Origin: Rapana venosa
Lineage: Eukaryota > Mollusca > Gastropoda > Neogastropoda > Muricidae
DNA length: 64,000 nt
Direction of reading: 5' to 3'
Assembly (NCBI GenBank): GCA_028751875.1
Contig: CM054155.1
Coordinates: forward strand, 6,853,897-6,917,896
This document shows positions 1 to 12,455 of this stretch, in pieces; within the stretch, counting starts at the first letter, position 1; every line of letters starts with the position of its first letter. The position numbers and the translations under genes were made by a program. The notes under the pieces are model-generated. The model ran no database searches. It was not told the origin of the DNA and was given only the letters and a program-made list of their open reading frames with translations.

Positions 1-1680
1 GATGTGAATGGGTGGGGTGGGTGTGTGTGTGGGTGAGGATGTGAATGGGTGGGTGGGTGGTGTGGTGGGTGAGGATGTGAATGGGTGGGTGGGTGTGTGT
101 TGTGGGTGAGGATGTGAATGGGTGGTGTGGGTGTGTGTGTGGGTGAGGATGTGAATGGGGGGTTTGGGTGGGTGGGGTGTTGGGTGAGGATGTGAATGGG
201 TGGGTGGGTGTGTGGGTTGAGGATGTGAATGGGTGGGTGGGTGGGTGTGTGGGTGGGATGTGAATGGGTGGGTGGGTGTGTGGGGTGAGGATGTGAATGG
301 GTGGGTGGGTGTGTTTTTGTGGGTGAGGATGTGAATGGGTGGGTGGGTGTGTGTGTGGGTGAGGATGTGAATGGGTGGGTGGGTGTGTGTGTGGGGTGAG
401 GATGTGAATGGGTGGGTGGGTGTGTGTGTGGGTGAGGATGTGAATGGGTGGGTGGGTGGGTGTGTGGGTGAGGATGTGAATGGGTGGGTGGGTGTGTGTG
501 TGGGTGAGGATGTGAATGGGTGGGTGGGTGCGTGGGTGAGGATGTGAATGGGTGGGTGGTGTGGTGTGTGGGTGAGGATGTGAATGGGTGGGTGGGTGTG
601 TGGGTGAGGATGTGAATGGGTGGGTGGTGTGTGGGTGAGGATGTGAATGGGTGGGTGGGTGTGGGTGGGGATGTGAATGGGTGGGTGGGTGTGTGGGTGA
701 GGATGTGAATGGGTGGGTGGGGTGTGTGGGTGAGGATGTGAATGGGTGGGTGGGTGTGTGGTGAGGATGTGAATGGGTGGGTGGGTGAGTGTGTGGGTGA
801 GGATGTGAATGGGTGTGTGGGTGTGTGGGTGAGGATGTGAATGGGTGTGTGGTGTGTGTGGGTGAGGATGTGAATGGGTGGGTGGGTGTTGTGGGTGAGG
901 ATGTGAATGGGTGGGTGGGTGTGTTGTGGGTGAGGATGTGAATGGGTGGTGGGTTGGGGGGTGTGTGGGTGAGGATGTGAATGAATGGGTGGGTGTGTGG
1001 GTGAGGATGTGAATGGGTGGGTGGGTGTGTTGGGTGAGGATGTGAATGGGTGGGTGGGTGTTGTGGGTGAGGATGTGAATGGGTGGGTGGGTGTGGTGGG
1101 GAGGGATGTGAATGGGTGGGTGGGTGTGTGGGGTGAGGATGTGAATGGGTGGGTGGGTGTGTGGGTGAGGATGTGAATGGGTGGGTGGGTGTTGTGGGTG
1201 AGGATGTGAATGGGTGGGTGTGGTGTGTGGGTGAGGATGTGAATGGGTGGGTGGGTGTGTGGGTGAGGATGTGAATGGGTGTGTGGGTGGGTGTGTGGGT
1301 GAGGATGTGAATGGGTGGGTGGGTGTGGGGGTGAGGATGTGAATGGGTGGGTGGGTGTGTGGGTGAGGATGTGATGGGTGTGTGGGTGGGTGTGTGGGTG
1401 AGGATGAGAATGGGTGGGTGGGTGTGTGGGTGAGGATGTGAATGGGTGGGTGGGTGTGGGGGTGGGATGTGAATGGGGGGTGGGTGTGTGGGTGAGGTGT
1501 GAATGGGTGGGGGGGTGTGGGGGTGAGGTGTAAATGGGGGGGTGGGTGGGGTGTGGTGAGATTTTTGAAGGGTGGGTGGGTGTGTGGGTGGGTTGAATGG
1601 GGGGGTGGGTGTGTGGGTGAGGAGTGAATGGGTGGGTGGGTGTGGGGGTTTTGGGGGAAGGGTGGGGGGGTTTTTGTTGG
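1..1680. repeat. Minisatellite of about 32 bp units, roughly 50 copies
   Basis: The unit reads approximately GAGGATGTGAATGGGTGGG followed by a variable TGGGTGTGTGGGT stretch. Length varies between units by loss or gain of GT and G. Copies become more damaged and G-rich after about 1,490, where the array decays into T and G runs. The array runs off the left edge, so its full size is unknown. Its open frames (Gly-Val-Trp rich) are products of the repeat, not genes. Confidence 0.95.
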
Positions 1681-2640
1681 GTGGGTGTTGTTGTTGTTGT
1701 TTTTTTGTCTTCGTTTTTTAGTCTGGTCACTCTCAGTGATATTAGACCAAAAATGGGAAATTTGAGGGGTGTAGATGTCCTATGAAATGTTTTCAAGGGA
1801 AAAAATAGTTTCATGGGCAAAAAAAGAAACTTCACAAAGCAAAAAAAATATTTAAAAAAACAAACAACAAAAAGACAAAAAAAAAACCAACTATTAAACT
1901 TAATGAGGTTTTAAAAAATGTCCTAAGGACTGTGCAGAGACCTTTCGAAATATTAATCCCAATTTTTTTTTGAATATGTGCTGAGGGAGTTTTCAAAAGG
2001 GGTTTTAAAAGGCTTTGTGCCCCTGCATTTAAAATATTATATGAGTATTAGTGATATTTGGGTGGGGATGTGTTTTGTGCGACGCGCGCGCGGCGCGCGC
2101 GCGCCGGGTGTGTTTTTGTGTGTGTGTGTGTGGTGTGTGTGTGGTTGTGTGTGTGTGGGGTTTTTTGTGGTTGTGTGTGTGTGTGTGTGTGTGGGGTGCG
2201 TGGTGGGGGTGTGTGTTGAGGATGTGAATGTGTGTGGGTTTTTCTGTGTGGGTTTGTATGGGGGTGGGTTAGGGGTTTTTGTGTGGATTCAGTTCGATTC
2301 GAATTTTTTAAATTCCCTAAATGTCGTGTGATTTTTGTACAAAAAAAAACAAACTCGTTTTCTATTATTAACTAAATTTTTTTTTTTTAAAGTTGATTTT
2401 ACTTCCCTTTTCCTTTTTTCTCAAAAAATATAAACCTATTTATAACATCTGCTTGATAAACATAAATTGTGATTATGCGCTTAAATTATCTAACGCTTTA
2501 AATTTCTTGCTTTTAGTTGTTTTTTAATGAAAAATTATTTATAAGCTCATCTAATATAAGACGCAATCATTCAAAAAATAAAATTAATCTGCTTTTTTTG
2601 ATGTTACGTTTTTAAAAATATGTTTTTTGGTCTGTGTGTG
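1680..2640. other. AT-rich stretch without gene, with a short GC/GT island
   Basis: The sequence is A/T homopolymer-rich apart from 2,085-2,240, where alternating CG runs pass into GT repeats. The phrase GAGGATGTGAATG of the left-hand minisatellite recurs once at about 2,218. No coding frame, RNA gene or transposon end could be supported. Confidence 0.5.
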
Positions 2641-3093
2641 TAATCTGTGGTCTGTGGTGTCTGTGTTTGTGTATGGTGTGTACTGTGTGTTTTTTTGTGT
2701 CGTGTATCTGTAATGTATGTTTTTTTGGGTTTTGTGGGTGTTTTTTTTGTCTGTGTGTTTCTGTCTGTTGTTTCTGTCTGTGAGTGTCTGTCTGGTGTGT
2801 TTTGTCTCTCTGTGTCTGTGCCGTCTGTCTTTTGTGTGTGTGATGTGTGTCTGCTGTCTGTCTGTGTCGTTGTCTGTTTATGGTTGTGTGTTTCTGTCTG
2901 TGTCTGTGTGTTGTTTTGTGTTGGGGTTATCTTGGTGTGTTTGTTGTTTGTGTGTGCATTGGTGGTTTGTCTGTCTGTTTATGTGTGACTGGGTTGTGTG
3001 TGTGTTTGTGTGTGTGCGTTTGTGTGTGTGTGTGGTTTTTGTTGTGTGTGTGGTGTGTGTGTGTGTGTTTATAGTGTGTCTGTGTGTGTGTGT
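2640..3093. repeat. GT/TCTG-rich low-complexity tract
   Basis: Imperfect repeats of GTGT, TGTCTG and GTTT cover the stretch. Overlapping Cys/Val-rich open frames exist in several phases, as expected for this composition, and are not supported as genes. The tract ends in GTGTGTGTGGCAG, which resembles a splice acceptor. Confidence 0.7.
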
Positions 3094-3350
3094 GGCAGAA
3101 GGGGAGCCCACCTGCGTGGTTCTTGGGGAAGACGGTTGAGGCACATGGAGGGGGCCACTCGTCGGCTTTCTGCCCGGGGCCATGTCCTCTTGCTGTGGAC
3201 CATTCGCGTCATGGTTAGCTTCATTCCATTTCATAGCATTTTTAAAAGCCCGGCAGTTTTCTCGCGTGAAGCTCGGTCGTTCCCCCCGGGTTTTGAGCGC
3301 GTCGCCACAAGGCAGCGCCACCTTTTGTTTTTTTTGTTTTTTTTCCTGTT
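3094..3350 (+). other. GC-rich island after an acceptor-like GT-tract/CAG; possible exon
   Basis: A GC-richer stretch directly follows a GT tract ending in CAG. It stays open for a short distance in more than one frame, but no domain is recognisable. Similar islands follow GT tracts at 7.66 and 9.27 kb. The surrounding homopolymers suggest sequence errors, so frames are unreliable. An exon is only one possibility. Confidence 0.15.
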
Positions 3351-4140
3351 GCAAAAATGTGTTGTTTCCTTTTGGGTGTTTTTTTTCAAAAGAATATATC
3401 CCCAGGGAAAAACTCTCTTTTTGGGTGGGTTCTTTTAGTGCGAAAAATAGTTAGTGTAACACACGGGATTCGGTTTTCTTTTCTCTAAAGATAGCATCCA
3501 GTTTTACCCCCCGGGTGTAATGGAGGGGGGGGTAAAGTTTTGGCCAAAGGGGGAAACCATCACACATTTCCCGACCGGATTTTCCTTTCAAAGGCGACCC
3601 TTATTAGACCCCCGATTGTTTCCTTTTTGTTTTTTTTTTGTTTGTTGGGGGTTGTTTTTGTTTGTTTGTATGGGGGGGGGGGGGTTTGGGGGGGGGGGGG
3701 AGCTTTTTGTTGTCTTAACTGATGCCCGTGTGGTATTCTTAGTTGGTCTGTTTTGCCCTTTGGGACGGTGGTTCCGGGGTTTATGTGTGTTGTTTTTTTT
3801 ATCTGTGTCTGTGTGGTCGCTCTCTCTCTCTCTCTTTTCTCTCTCTCTTTTCTCTTCTCTCTCTCTCTCTTTCTCTCTCTCCCTCTCTTCTTTTCTTTTG
3901 TGAAAACTCGTACAAAGGGGTTGACTTAATTGTACCCTTGTGCATTGGTAAAATTTTTAAAAAAATTTTTGAGAAAACTCAACTTGTTTTGTTTTAAAAA
4001 GATTTTTGTTCCTTTTTTTTTTACGTCTGGAAATCAATTGATCGTTCAAAAGTTTTTTTTTTTTTGTCTTTTGAAAAAATCTTATAATTAAAATTAATAC
4101 CTTAAGTTCATGTCTTTGAGTTCCAGGCCAAGTCAAGAAC
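3350..4140. other. Homopolymer-rich anonymous sequence with a CT tract
   Basis: T-runs, a G-run near 3,670-3,700 and a CT microsatellite at 3,818-3,895 dominate. No gene could be supported. The many runs of seven or more identical bases are typical of uncorrected sequence. Confidence 0.5.
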
Positions 4141-5690
4141 TGTCCCCATTTTCTCTTTAAAAACTACAACAAGTGGCGGTTCCTGCGCCGCCATCTTTGA
4201 CGTGGTGGGGGCCCTCCCCCACCAACTTCCCCATGACCTTTAACCCAAAAAGGACGGGGGACGATGCCCCTTTCCGAGTGTTGTGCTCATTCTAAGGCAG
4301 GTCAGCCTTCACAATGGGGTGTCCTCGGGGGTGGTCCGGTGACTTTGCGGGTCGGGGGGTATGCGGGCAGCGAGGGTGACGGTCCCGGTGATGCTGGGGG
4401 CCGGAGTGGAGTCCGGTGTGGGGGTGGGGGTGGTTTTCCTCACAGGGCGGGGTGTCCGGGGCCTGTACCCCACCCCCACTGTGCGGCAGGACAGACAGAA
4501 AGGGAAAAGGGGGGATCCGTCCAGCCTCCCGGGAAAAAAAATCCCAAGTTTTCCGTCAGACTGCAGGATCTACATGATTACGGGCTGCGGATGGGATTAC
4601 GGTTTTACCCCCCACGGGGGTCTGCGGGTTACCCGACAGGAGGGGTTGAATGTTACCGGCACGCAAAAGGGATTTCGTGACTCCCGCGCAAGAGGGGTAC
4701 GTATGATTACAAAACACACCGAAGTGACCCCAGCGACCCAAAAACCGGCAGACAAAATGTTCAGTGATCGAAATAAAAAGTGTTCCCCAACGGGGGCAGA
4801 AATTCGTGATTTAAACCTGCTCTCTCACCGCTCCCGGAGTTGGGGCTGTCGCTTCAAACCCCGGACAATGCCCGCAGTTTCCCAGCATATGAAATGCGTA
4901 TTAAAAAGCCCGGAGGAACCCAACCCGCCTGAATCAAAAGGAACCCCACTCCCCCCAAATAGCAAAAAGCAAACCCCCCCCTCATACCCCGGGACAAAGC
5001 CAGGAGTCAGGCCCAAAGAACTTGCGAAAGAGCCGTCGATTGAATCAAAACGTTTCGCGCGAAGGTGTGTCTTTTCGTGCAGGTGTTGGGGTTAGGTGTT
5101 TTTCCCCTTCTCTGTGCCTCCTCCCTCCTGTATTCACCCCCCCGCCGTCATAGGGGCGGGGGCGGGCCACCCTTTCTCCTGGGACCTCAGCGAGAGCTAA
5201 AACGCCTCCTTCCCGCAAGTCCGCAGCACGGGGGGGAAAGAAGGCTCCGCCTTTCCGGCCGGGGGACGCCAGGTGGGGGCATGCCCCTTTCCCATCTTCA
5301 GGAACAAAACCCGGGGGTTTTTCGAAGGTACCGGGACGACCTCAACGCGCTCCTGACCCAGTCTACCCAGGAGGCGCGGGGCCCCGCTGGCGGGCATGCC
5401 CATCTGCGAACTCCTCGCTCTAGCCGGGGATCCGAAAATTTTTTGTGGACTGAACCGCCGGTGCGGGGGGTTTCTGGACCGCTTCCAGCCTTTTCCGCGA
5501 CGTAAAGGAGGGCGCAAGGGGCTGGACTTTCCCCGCGAGGTTTTCCTGACGCGGACGGGGAGCGGTGACCGCAGGTAATGCCCCCGGGAGCAGCTGGCCC
5601 GTTTCCCTGCATGGCTGAGGGGGAAAAGCCCCCCCCGGCTCTCGCCGTGTCCCGGCCCTGGCTGCAGGGTGAGTGGCTCTTTTGGTTTTG
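4140..5690. other. GC-rich block without identifiable gene
   Basis: The block is clearly GC-richer than its flanks, with many C and G runs. Overlapping open frames of 60-244 codons occur on both strands, but none shows a recognisable domain and none extends the whole block. Donor-like signals occur at GACCGCAG/GTAATG (about 5,576) and CTGCAGG/GTGAGT (about 5,668). It could be damaged exons of a GC-rich gene or assembly noise; the sequence does not decide. Confidence 0.2.
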
Positions 5691-6275
5691 GCTGTCTGGT
5701 GGCTGGGGTTGTGACTCGTGTCTCTCTGTTGGCGGCTCTGGTGGACTCTGTTCTGTCTGTCAAAATGGCTCTGTGTGTGGACTTGTTTTGTCTGTCTCGG
5801 TCTGTTTGTCTGTCTTGACTTGTCCCCTGTCCGTTCTGCCTGTCTCTGACTCTGTCTGTGTCTGACTCGACTTGTCCGTGTCTGCTGTCTGATCTGTCTC
5901 TGACTGTCTGTCTCTGATTTGTCTTGCCGTGTTGCCTGTCTCTGACTCTGTCTCTGTTGTCTGTTTTGTCTGTCTCTGTTGTCTCTGCGTCTTGTCTGTC
6001 TGACTCTGTCTCTGTTGTCTGTCGTCTCTGACTTGTCTCTGTTGTCTTCTGTCCTGTCTGCTGTCTCTGACTCGTCTTGTCTGTCTGTCTTGATTTGTCT
6101 CTGTCTCTGTCGTCTGTCTCTGACTGTCTCTGATTTGTCTCTGTCTGTTGTCTAGCTCTGTCTTGTCTGTCGTCTCGCTCTGTCTTGTTTGATTGTCTTC
6201 TCTGTTCTGTTGCGTCTCTGATTCTGTTCTGCCTCTGTCTCTCTTCTTTTCTTCCTCTCTCTCTCTCTCTCTTTA
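5690..6275. repeat. TCTG/TCTC pyrimidine-rich simple repeat
   Basis: Degenerate CTGTCTCTGACTTGTCT-type units fill nearly 600 bp and end in a CT microsatellite (about 6,235-6,272). Confidence 0.8.
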
Positions 6276-6780
6276 AAAAAAGGGTTATTTATTGTTACGT
6301 TGTCTGTATGTTTACTTTATGATTCTAGTGTCTCTTTTTCTTTCTGTCTGCTGTTTTCTCTCTTTTTTCCCTCTCCTTTTCCTCTCTTCTTTCTCTTCTC
6401 TCTTCCCCTCTCTCCCTCTCTATTTTTTCCCCGTTATGAAAAAGGGAAAAATGGGAAAGGGTGGGGGTAGTGGTTGTTGTATGGGGGTGTGTGTGTATGT
6501 GTGTGTGTCTGTGTGTTTGTGTGTGCGCGCGCGCGAGCTAGTGTGTGTTTTGTTGTTGTGTGTGTGGTGTGTGTGTGTGTGTGTGTGTGGTGTGTGTTGT
6601 GTGGGGGTTTTGTGGTGTGTGGTGTGTTTTGTTGTTGTTGTGTGTGTGTGTGTCTGTGGGTGTGTGTGTGAAAATTTTTTTTTTGCGAGGTTGTTTTTGT
6701 TTGGGGTTGGGGGGGGGGGGGGGGGGGATGGGGTTTTTGCTTTATGTTTAAAATCCATGCCTCGTAGGGTTTAAAACCCC
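6275..6780. repeat. CT then GT microsatellite tracts with a G-run
   Basis: A CT/TTC tract (6,340-6,425) is followed by GT repeats (6,487-6,670) and a long G-run (about 6,706-6,727). Open frames here are simple-repeat translations. Confidence 0.8.
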
Positions 6781-7740
6781 CAAACAGGTGGCAGAGCCAA
6801 ACTCCTCCCGCGGCACCGAAGCAGACAGTCACCTCCCTTTCGGGGCCTGCTGACGTCATCCCTTTCCGAGCCTATGGTGGTGCCCAATTTTCCTCGTCCC
6901 CCCCCCCTCCTCCTCCCCCCCCTCCCCCGTTCCCCTTCCCCCCTCACCCCCCCCGGTTCCTTCAATCCCCACCCCAAGGCCCCCTTCCTCTACGCGAAGG
7001 CCCTTCAGTAGAGGAGTTCCCGGGAAGACGTCGTCAGGGCCCAACGTCCTGGAGTCGGTATCTCATGGGAGGAGAAGAGGGGAGGGGGGAGGAGACCTCG
7101 CGAAAAGCCCCTGGAAGGGTTGAGAAAAAACGGGGGAAGACTGGGCGGGTGGGGGTTCGTGTTTTGGCGCGGGGTTGGGGTTTCTGGTGGACGGTTCCCC
7201 TTCGTCTTCCGGACCGGATGGTGGGAGTGAGAGCGGCCGGGGGGGTAGAGGAGAAGATCCCACGACCCCCTGTTAGAGACCTGGCTCTCCCGACGGGCAC
7301 CCGCTCCTTATGGGACCCCTACAGCTCCCCAACTACTCCGCCAGAACAGGAGAACCGCCCCCAGAGCGCACGCTTCCAGGAACGAGTGAACGCGTACCCG
7401 TGCAGACCCCCCCGAACCCGGGACGACATCCGCTTTGATCAGCAGCAGAAGATAAAAGGCGGGGGGACGGAAAAGGGCAGGGTCAGGGTCAGGGAGAGAG
7501 GAGCCCGAGAGTCGTAGGTTTTGGGGGTTTTCCCGTGGGGGTGGGGAGTGGGGTCGCGGGATCCGGCTGCAGCGGGTGTTTATGTCTCCGCTCTGTGGGG
7601 GTTGGCGGTGACGGGGGGCTGGTGGTTTTTTTTGGGTTGTGCGGTGCTGTACACGGCAGATGCTGGCTGCCATCGACAACCCCGGGTCCCGGTGGGGGCC
7701 CGTCGTCTCCGTGACCCTTACCCGAGGTGAGGGGACAAGG
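6780..7740 (+). other. GC-rich island with exon-like signals, gene not identified
   Basis: An open frame at 7,065-7,517 reads a Pro/Arg-rich protein with no recognised domain. A separate 67-base stretch, 7,660-7,726, lies between an acceptor-like ACACGGCAG and a donor-like CCCGAG/GTGAGG, with one open phase starting ATGCTGGCTGCC. These are suggestive of real exons, but the C/G homopolymers make frames untrustworthy and no homologue is recognised. Confidence 0.2.
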
Positions 7741-8480
7741 GGGGAGAGGAAGAAGACAGGGGAGGGGGGGGGGGAGAGAGACAGAGGAGAGGATAGAGAG
7801 AAGAAGGAGAGAGTTTGGGATGTGGGTTTTGGCGGGGGGTGGGGGGTGGAAGAGTGTGGAAGGGGGTGGGGGTGGAAAAGGGGGGAAGGGGATGGGGGTG
7901 GAAGAGGTGGAGGGGGTGGGGGTGGGAGTGGGCGAATTTATGTGGTTTTTTTTGTTTGACAAAGGGCTTTTGGGGTGAATGAATGTGCTTGGGAGGTGGG
8001 GTTAGGGTGAGCAATCTGCTCTGAAGTTTGCAGATGGTTTAGGAAAAAAACGCATTACGGGTTTTTTTATTTAATTTTTTTTTTAAAACGAAGTAATGGA
8101 ATAAGACTCATGTGCTTTTTTTTTTCACCTGTGTATAGGTGACTTTGGGGTGTTTTTGTTGTGTGTTTTATTCTTGATTCAGGTGTATTAATCAATTTAT
8201 TGCCCATTTAAACGGGGGAGTGAAGGGGGTTTCCCCCAAAAAATCGTCTTTGAAACAATGTGACAAGAAAACGATTGGCGACGAAAAATTAAATTATTAA
8301 AGGGAAAATTTCCAAAATTTTTGAGCTTCGAAGAATGTCCTCCACAGGGAAAATATTTGTACAAAAATCCATGGTTTCATTTTTTTATTTTTTCTTTTCT
8401 GGCAAAATGGTTATTAAATTTAGCAAAATTTTTTGTAGGGGTGAAATTGCTGAATTGGGAACAGTTTGACTACATCTTCT
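7740..8480. other. Purine-rich tract then AT-rich anonymous sequence
   Basis: 7,727-7,930 is G/A-rich with repeated GGGGGTGG motifs. 7,950-8,480 is AT-rich. The ORFs are compositional; no gene is supported. Confidence 0.4.
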
Positions 8481-8645
8481 CCTCTTTTTTCTCTCTCTCT
8501 TTTTCTCTCTCTCCTCTCTCTTCTTTTCTTTTTCCTCCTCTTTCTTCTCACACAAAACACACATAAAAAAAAAAACACCCACTCCAACACACATACACAC
8601 ACACACACCAACACACCACACACACAACACACACACACACACATC
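8480..8645. repeat. CT microsatellite followed by CA microsatellite
   Basis: CT-rich 8,482-8,548 is followed by ACAC-rich 8,549-8,643. Confidence 0.85.
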
Positions 8646-9271
8646 GTGTTGTCAAAGTATTTTATTATGTAATTCTTTTAAATTCAGTTGTTTTGTTTTG
8701 AAAACCTCCCTGCCCCAAAAGGGGGGTTAAAGGCGAAAAAAAATCTTTAATCTTGTTGTTGGTCTGTTGTGCTGTGTGTGGGTGTCCGCGCGCCCCGCAT
8801 GTTGTGGGGCACGGTGTGTGCATGTGCGCTACATAGTGCGAGCGTTTTGCGCGCGTGTGTGGTTTTGGTGTGTGTGTAGTGTGTGTGCATGTGTGGTGAT
8901 GGTGAGTTTTGTGTTTGGGTGTGTGTGTGTTTGTGTGTTTTGTAGGGGTGTGTGTGTTTGTGTGTGTGTTTGTGTGTGTGTATGTGTGTGTGTGTTGTGT
9001 GTTATTGGTGTTTTGTTTGTGTGTGTGTTTTTGTGTGTTTGTTGTGTGTGTGTTTTGTGTGTGTGTTTGTGTGTGTGAGTGTGTGTGTATTGTGTATGTG
9101 TGTGTGTGTGCGCGTGCATATGTGCGTGCAGTGTGTGTGCATGCATGTGTGTGTGTTTTTGGGGTGTTTTGTGTTGTGTTTGGGGTGTGGTGTTTTGTGT
9201 GTGTTGCTTTTTGTGTGTGGGGTGTGTCTGTTGTGTGCCTTTCATGTGTGTGTGTGGGTGTGTGTGTGCAG
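8645..9271. repeat. GT-rich low-complexity tract
   Basis: GTGT/GTTT/GTGC repeats dominate from about 8,760 and end in GTGTGTGTGCAG. Long Cys/Val frames on plus and His/Thr frames on minus are shadows of the dinucleotide repeat. Confidence 0.8.
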
Positions 9272-9400
9272 GTGTACAGACCAACCCCTGGCGGGGTGGC
9301 CTCTCACCCGGCCTCAGTGTTGAGGAACCTTTGCAGACTGTCAGGACGAGGGGTCAGTGGCCACCAACTCCCCTCCTACTTTTAAAACCCCAAATAGAGC
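9272..9400 (+). other. Possible exon after a GT-tract/CAG acceptor-like junction
   Basis: A balanced-composition stretch of about 120 bp follows a GT tract ending in CAG and is open in one phase for about 37 codons. No domain is recognised. It is the third place in the left block where unique sequence starts right after a GT-rich tract ending in CAG. Confidence 0.15.
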
Positions 9401-12290
9401 GGGGAACTGGAAAAATAACGTTGGAGGGGAGGGGGGGGGGTGTGGGGGGGGGGGGGGGAAAAGGGGGGCTGGGAGGGAGGGGGGTGTGGGGTGGGGGGGT
9501 TGGGGGTGGGGTTTTGGGGGGGGGGGGGGGGGGGCGGGGTGTGTGTTGAAGCAAAAAAAAGAAAAAAATTTTTGTTTTGGGGACATTGATGAAAAAATTT
9601 TTTTTGTGTCTAAAGAAAAAATTTTTTTTGAAAGAGGGGAAAAAGGGGGGGGTGGTGGGTGGGGGTGGGTTGGGGTTGGGTTACAAGCGAGTTTTATGTG
9701 GGATGTTAAAGGGGCGGCGTTTTGTGTTGGGTGGTGGTTGTGGGGGGGGCCTTTAAGTCCTTGTGGGGTTGTTTTGTTTGGGGGGGGGCTTGGGGTTTTT
9801 TGGGGTTTAAAAGAATTGTGATTGGGTTGTTAAGTTTCGGGGTTTTTGGGGGGGTAAATTTGGATTTGTTAGGGAAGGCAATAGTGGGGGGGGCCCCGTG
9901 GGGGGGTAATTTTTCGGGGGGGGGGTGTTTTTTTAGGGCCCCCAATTCAGCCGGGGGGTTATTAATATGTTGCTGCCAAAACCCAAAACCCTGAAAATGG
10001 ACTATTTGTTTTTGGGGTCGTGCGTTTGAAAAAAAAGGGGGGAAAACTAGGGAAAGTGCGGGGACGGAAAGGGGGGGGAAAAGAAAAAAATGAAAGGGGA
10101 AAAAAAAAAAAGGTTTCCGGAAGGTTTGGGGGAAAAAAAAAAAGGGACAAAAAAAGAGCCCCCCCCAAACCCCCAAAAAAAAACCTTAAGAAGGGGGTTG
10201 GGGTTGAGGGCAGGGGGGGGGGGGGCCCCAAAATTTTTGCCAAATCCGGGAAAACCAGTATTGGGAAGATAAAGGCCCACTTCAAATTAATATGGGAGAT
10301 TTTTTTAAGAAGAGGTTGAAAAATGGGTTTTTTTGTTTTTATTTGGGTTTTCAATTGTGCGTTGTTTTTACAGGAAAAAAAATGAATGGGATGTCTCGCT
10401 TCTTACCTATGGTTTGTGCCGCGGGGAGGTTGTCATGGTAGGCGTGGGCGTTTATTATTCGAAAACATAACAAATTTTAAATGGGGGCCGGGGATAGGAT
10501 GGTTAGGTTTCGTCAATGTGGGCATTTTGGTCGGGGCAATTTTTCCCATGTGGGGGAAAAGGGGGAAGGGGGGGGGTTTTTTACAAATTCATGTCCCTTA
10601 AGTTCAAACCTCCCCCCTTCCCCCCTTTTCGGTTTTAACAAATTCATCGTCTTTTTTTTTTAAAAATGTTAATATTGCCCCGGGTTTTTTGAAAACAACA
10701 CAAAACCCCAAATCCGGCCCGAATGGTCACTTTCTTGGGGCCCAAAAAAGGCTAACGAAACTATATGGGAAAACCCACCTAGGGGAAAGAAGGCAATGGA
10801 TATTGGTCTGGGACGGCACACAATGCTCACCACCGGCCCGGGGACTTTTCCCCTTTTAGTTTATCAAATTGGGTAGAGAAAGAGGGAAAAACCCCTGGGG
10901 GGGGACCCTTTTTTTCAAAAAAAAAAAATTTTTTAAAAAAAAAGTTGAAAAAAAGGCCAAACCCCCCTAATAAATTTTAATATTTGTAAGGAATTTATTA
11001 CCGGAAATCTTGTAAAGCAACAAAAAAAGCGTCGTATTGTTTTGTTTTGGTGTTTTCGATGTGTGTTGTTTGGGGTGTGGTTGTGTTTTTTTTTTGATTT
11101 GGGTGTGTGGTGTTTGGTTGGTGTGTTGTTTTAATTCGCTAAATTTTTACACATATTAATGTTTTATTTTGTCATGTTATGTTTTTGGGGGTTAATACTA
11201 AATTGAATGGGGTTTTTTTGTGTTTTGCTGTTCATTAAACTTTAAGTTAAACCTTTTATCTATTTTTTTTACATTTGTTGTAAATTTTTAATAATTTTTT
11301 AAAAAATTTTTGCGTTTTAAAAAACCAAATAAAATTTGGCCCAGGGGCGAACCCGCTTTTTTTTTCGTTGTTTTTGGGAAAAAAGTAAAAATATAGGGAA
11401 ATTATCATTTGATTTACCTCTGCCTAAAAAAAAATTGTGTTGTTTCAAATTCTTCTTTTATTTTCTAAACTTGTAAAGGGGGCCTTTGCAGTTTCAGTTT
11501 AAACCTTTATTCAATCCCCTTTGGGGGGAACGTGGGGAAGGGCCTTGTAATTTATTGGGGAAATTTTTACAAATTTTAATTAACTTTAATAGTGCCACAG
11601 TTTAATTTTATAATTTTTGAAATAAAACTTTAAAATTTACAGGCCCAAATTAACCCCTATCTCTTTTTTTTGTTAAATGGGTTTTTTTTTTTTCCTTTTT
11701 TTTTTTTTTTTTCTTTTTCCCCCTTTTTGTTTTGGGGAAAAATGGCTAAATATTACTGAATATTTTCCGTAAAACTAATATTGGGTGGGGGTTTTTTTTT
11801 TAAAAAAAACCATTTACTTTTTTTTTTCCTTTTAACATTTGGGAAAATAAAAAAAACGTATAAAAACTTTTTCGAGTTGAGACCCCCCGGGGCCGTTTTC
11901 TCTCTTTTCCTTAACGAGTACGGGGTACGGAAATGGTAAGATTTTCCCTTTTCTGCCACCACGGGGTTTGTATGGGGGCCATCCTTTTCCTTCTGTTTCT
12001 TCCCCTTTAGGCCCCATGCCAGCCCATGTCGGGGGGTTTAGGGTCCGTTTGTCCAAAACCCTTGGGGCATGGGGCCCATCCCCAAACCCCTTTTCGGCAG
12101 GTGTGGGGGAATTGGAACCCTTTTGGGGGGGGAAAACAGGCGGCACAGTACCCAAAAGGTTACTTAAAAGGACCCGCAAAGGGGTTTTATGGGGGGGGGG
12201 TGTTTTAAAAATTCTTTTTCTTTGGAACGTCGACTAACACCCCTTTGTTTTCTGTTTAACAAAATCCCCTTCCCTCTCACCCCCTCCGTT
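9400..12290. other. Homopolymer-dominated, probably low-accuracy sequence; no gene
   Basis: G-runs of ten or more, A/T runs and phrases such as GGGGGGG followed by TTTTTT recur throughout. Open frames on both strands are Gly/Pro/Lys/Phe-rich and overlap one another. 11,880-12,200 is somewhat more complex but shows no domain. No support for a gene, RNA or transposon was found. Confidence 0.5.
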
Positions 12291-12455
12291 TCGGGGTGAG
12301 GGGAAGGAGGAGAGAGGGGAAAAAAAGGGGGGAAAAAGGGGGGGGAAAAAGGGGGGGTTTTTTGAAAAGGAGAAGGGAAAAGGGAAAAAAAAAAAGAAAA
12401 AGGGGAGAGACAAAGGGGAAAAAATTTTTCTTTTTCTTTAAATTTGAAAAGAAAA
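12290..12455. repeat. Purine-rich GGAAA/GGGAAA tract
   Basis: G/A-only sequence with AAAA and GGGG runs. No coding content is supported. Confidence 0.6.

Noticed and set aside
1..1680. CRISPR-like regular array
   Set aside because: Units are tandem without unique spacers, vary by GT/G slippage, and the window is eukaryotic. It is a minisatellite. The arrays at 12.6, 32.5 and 35.7 kb were rejected as CRISPR for the same reason.
4361..5095. 244-codon plus-strand frame in the GC-rich block
   Set aside because: It has no recognisable domain, a Gly/Val then Pro/Lys composition and no internal consistency, in a region with suspected sequence errors.
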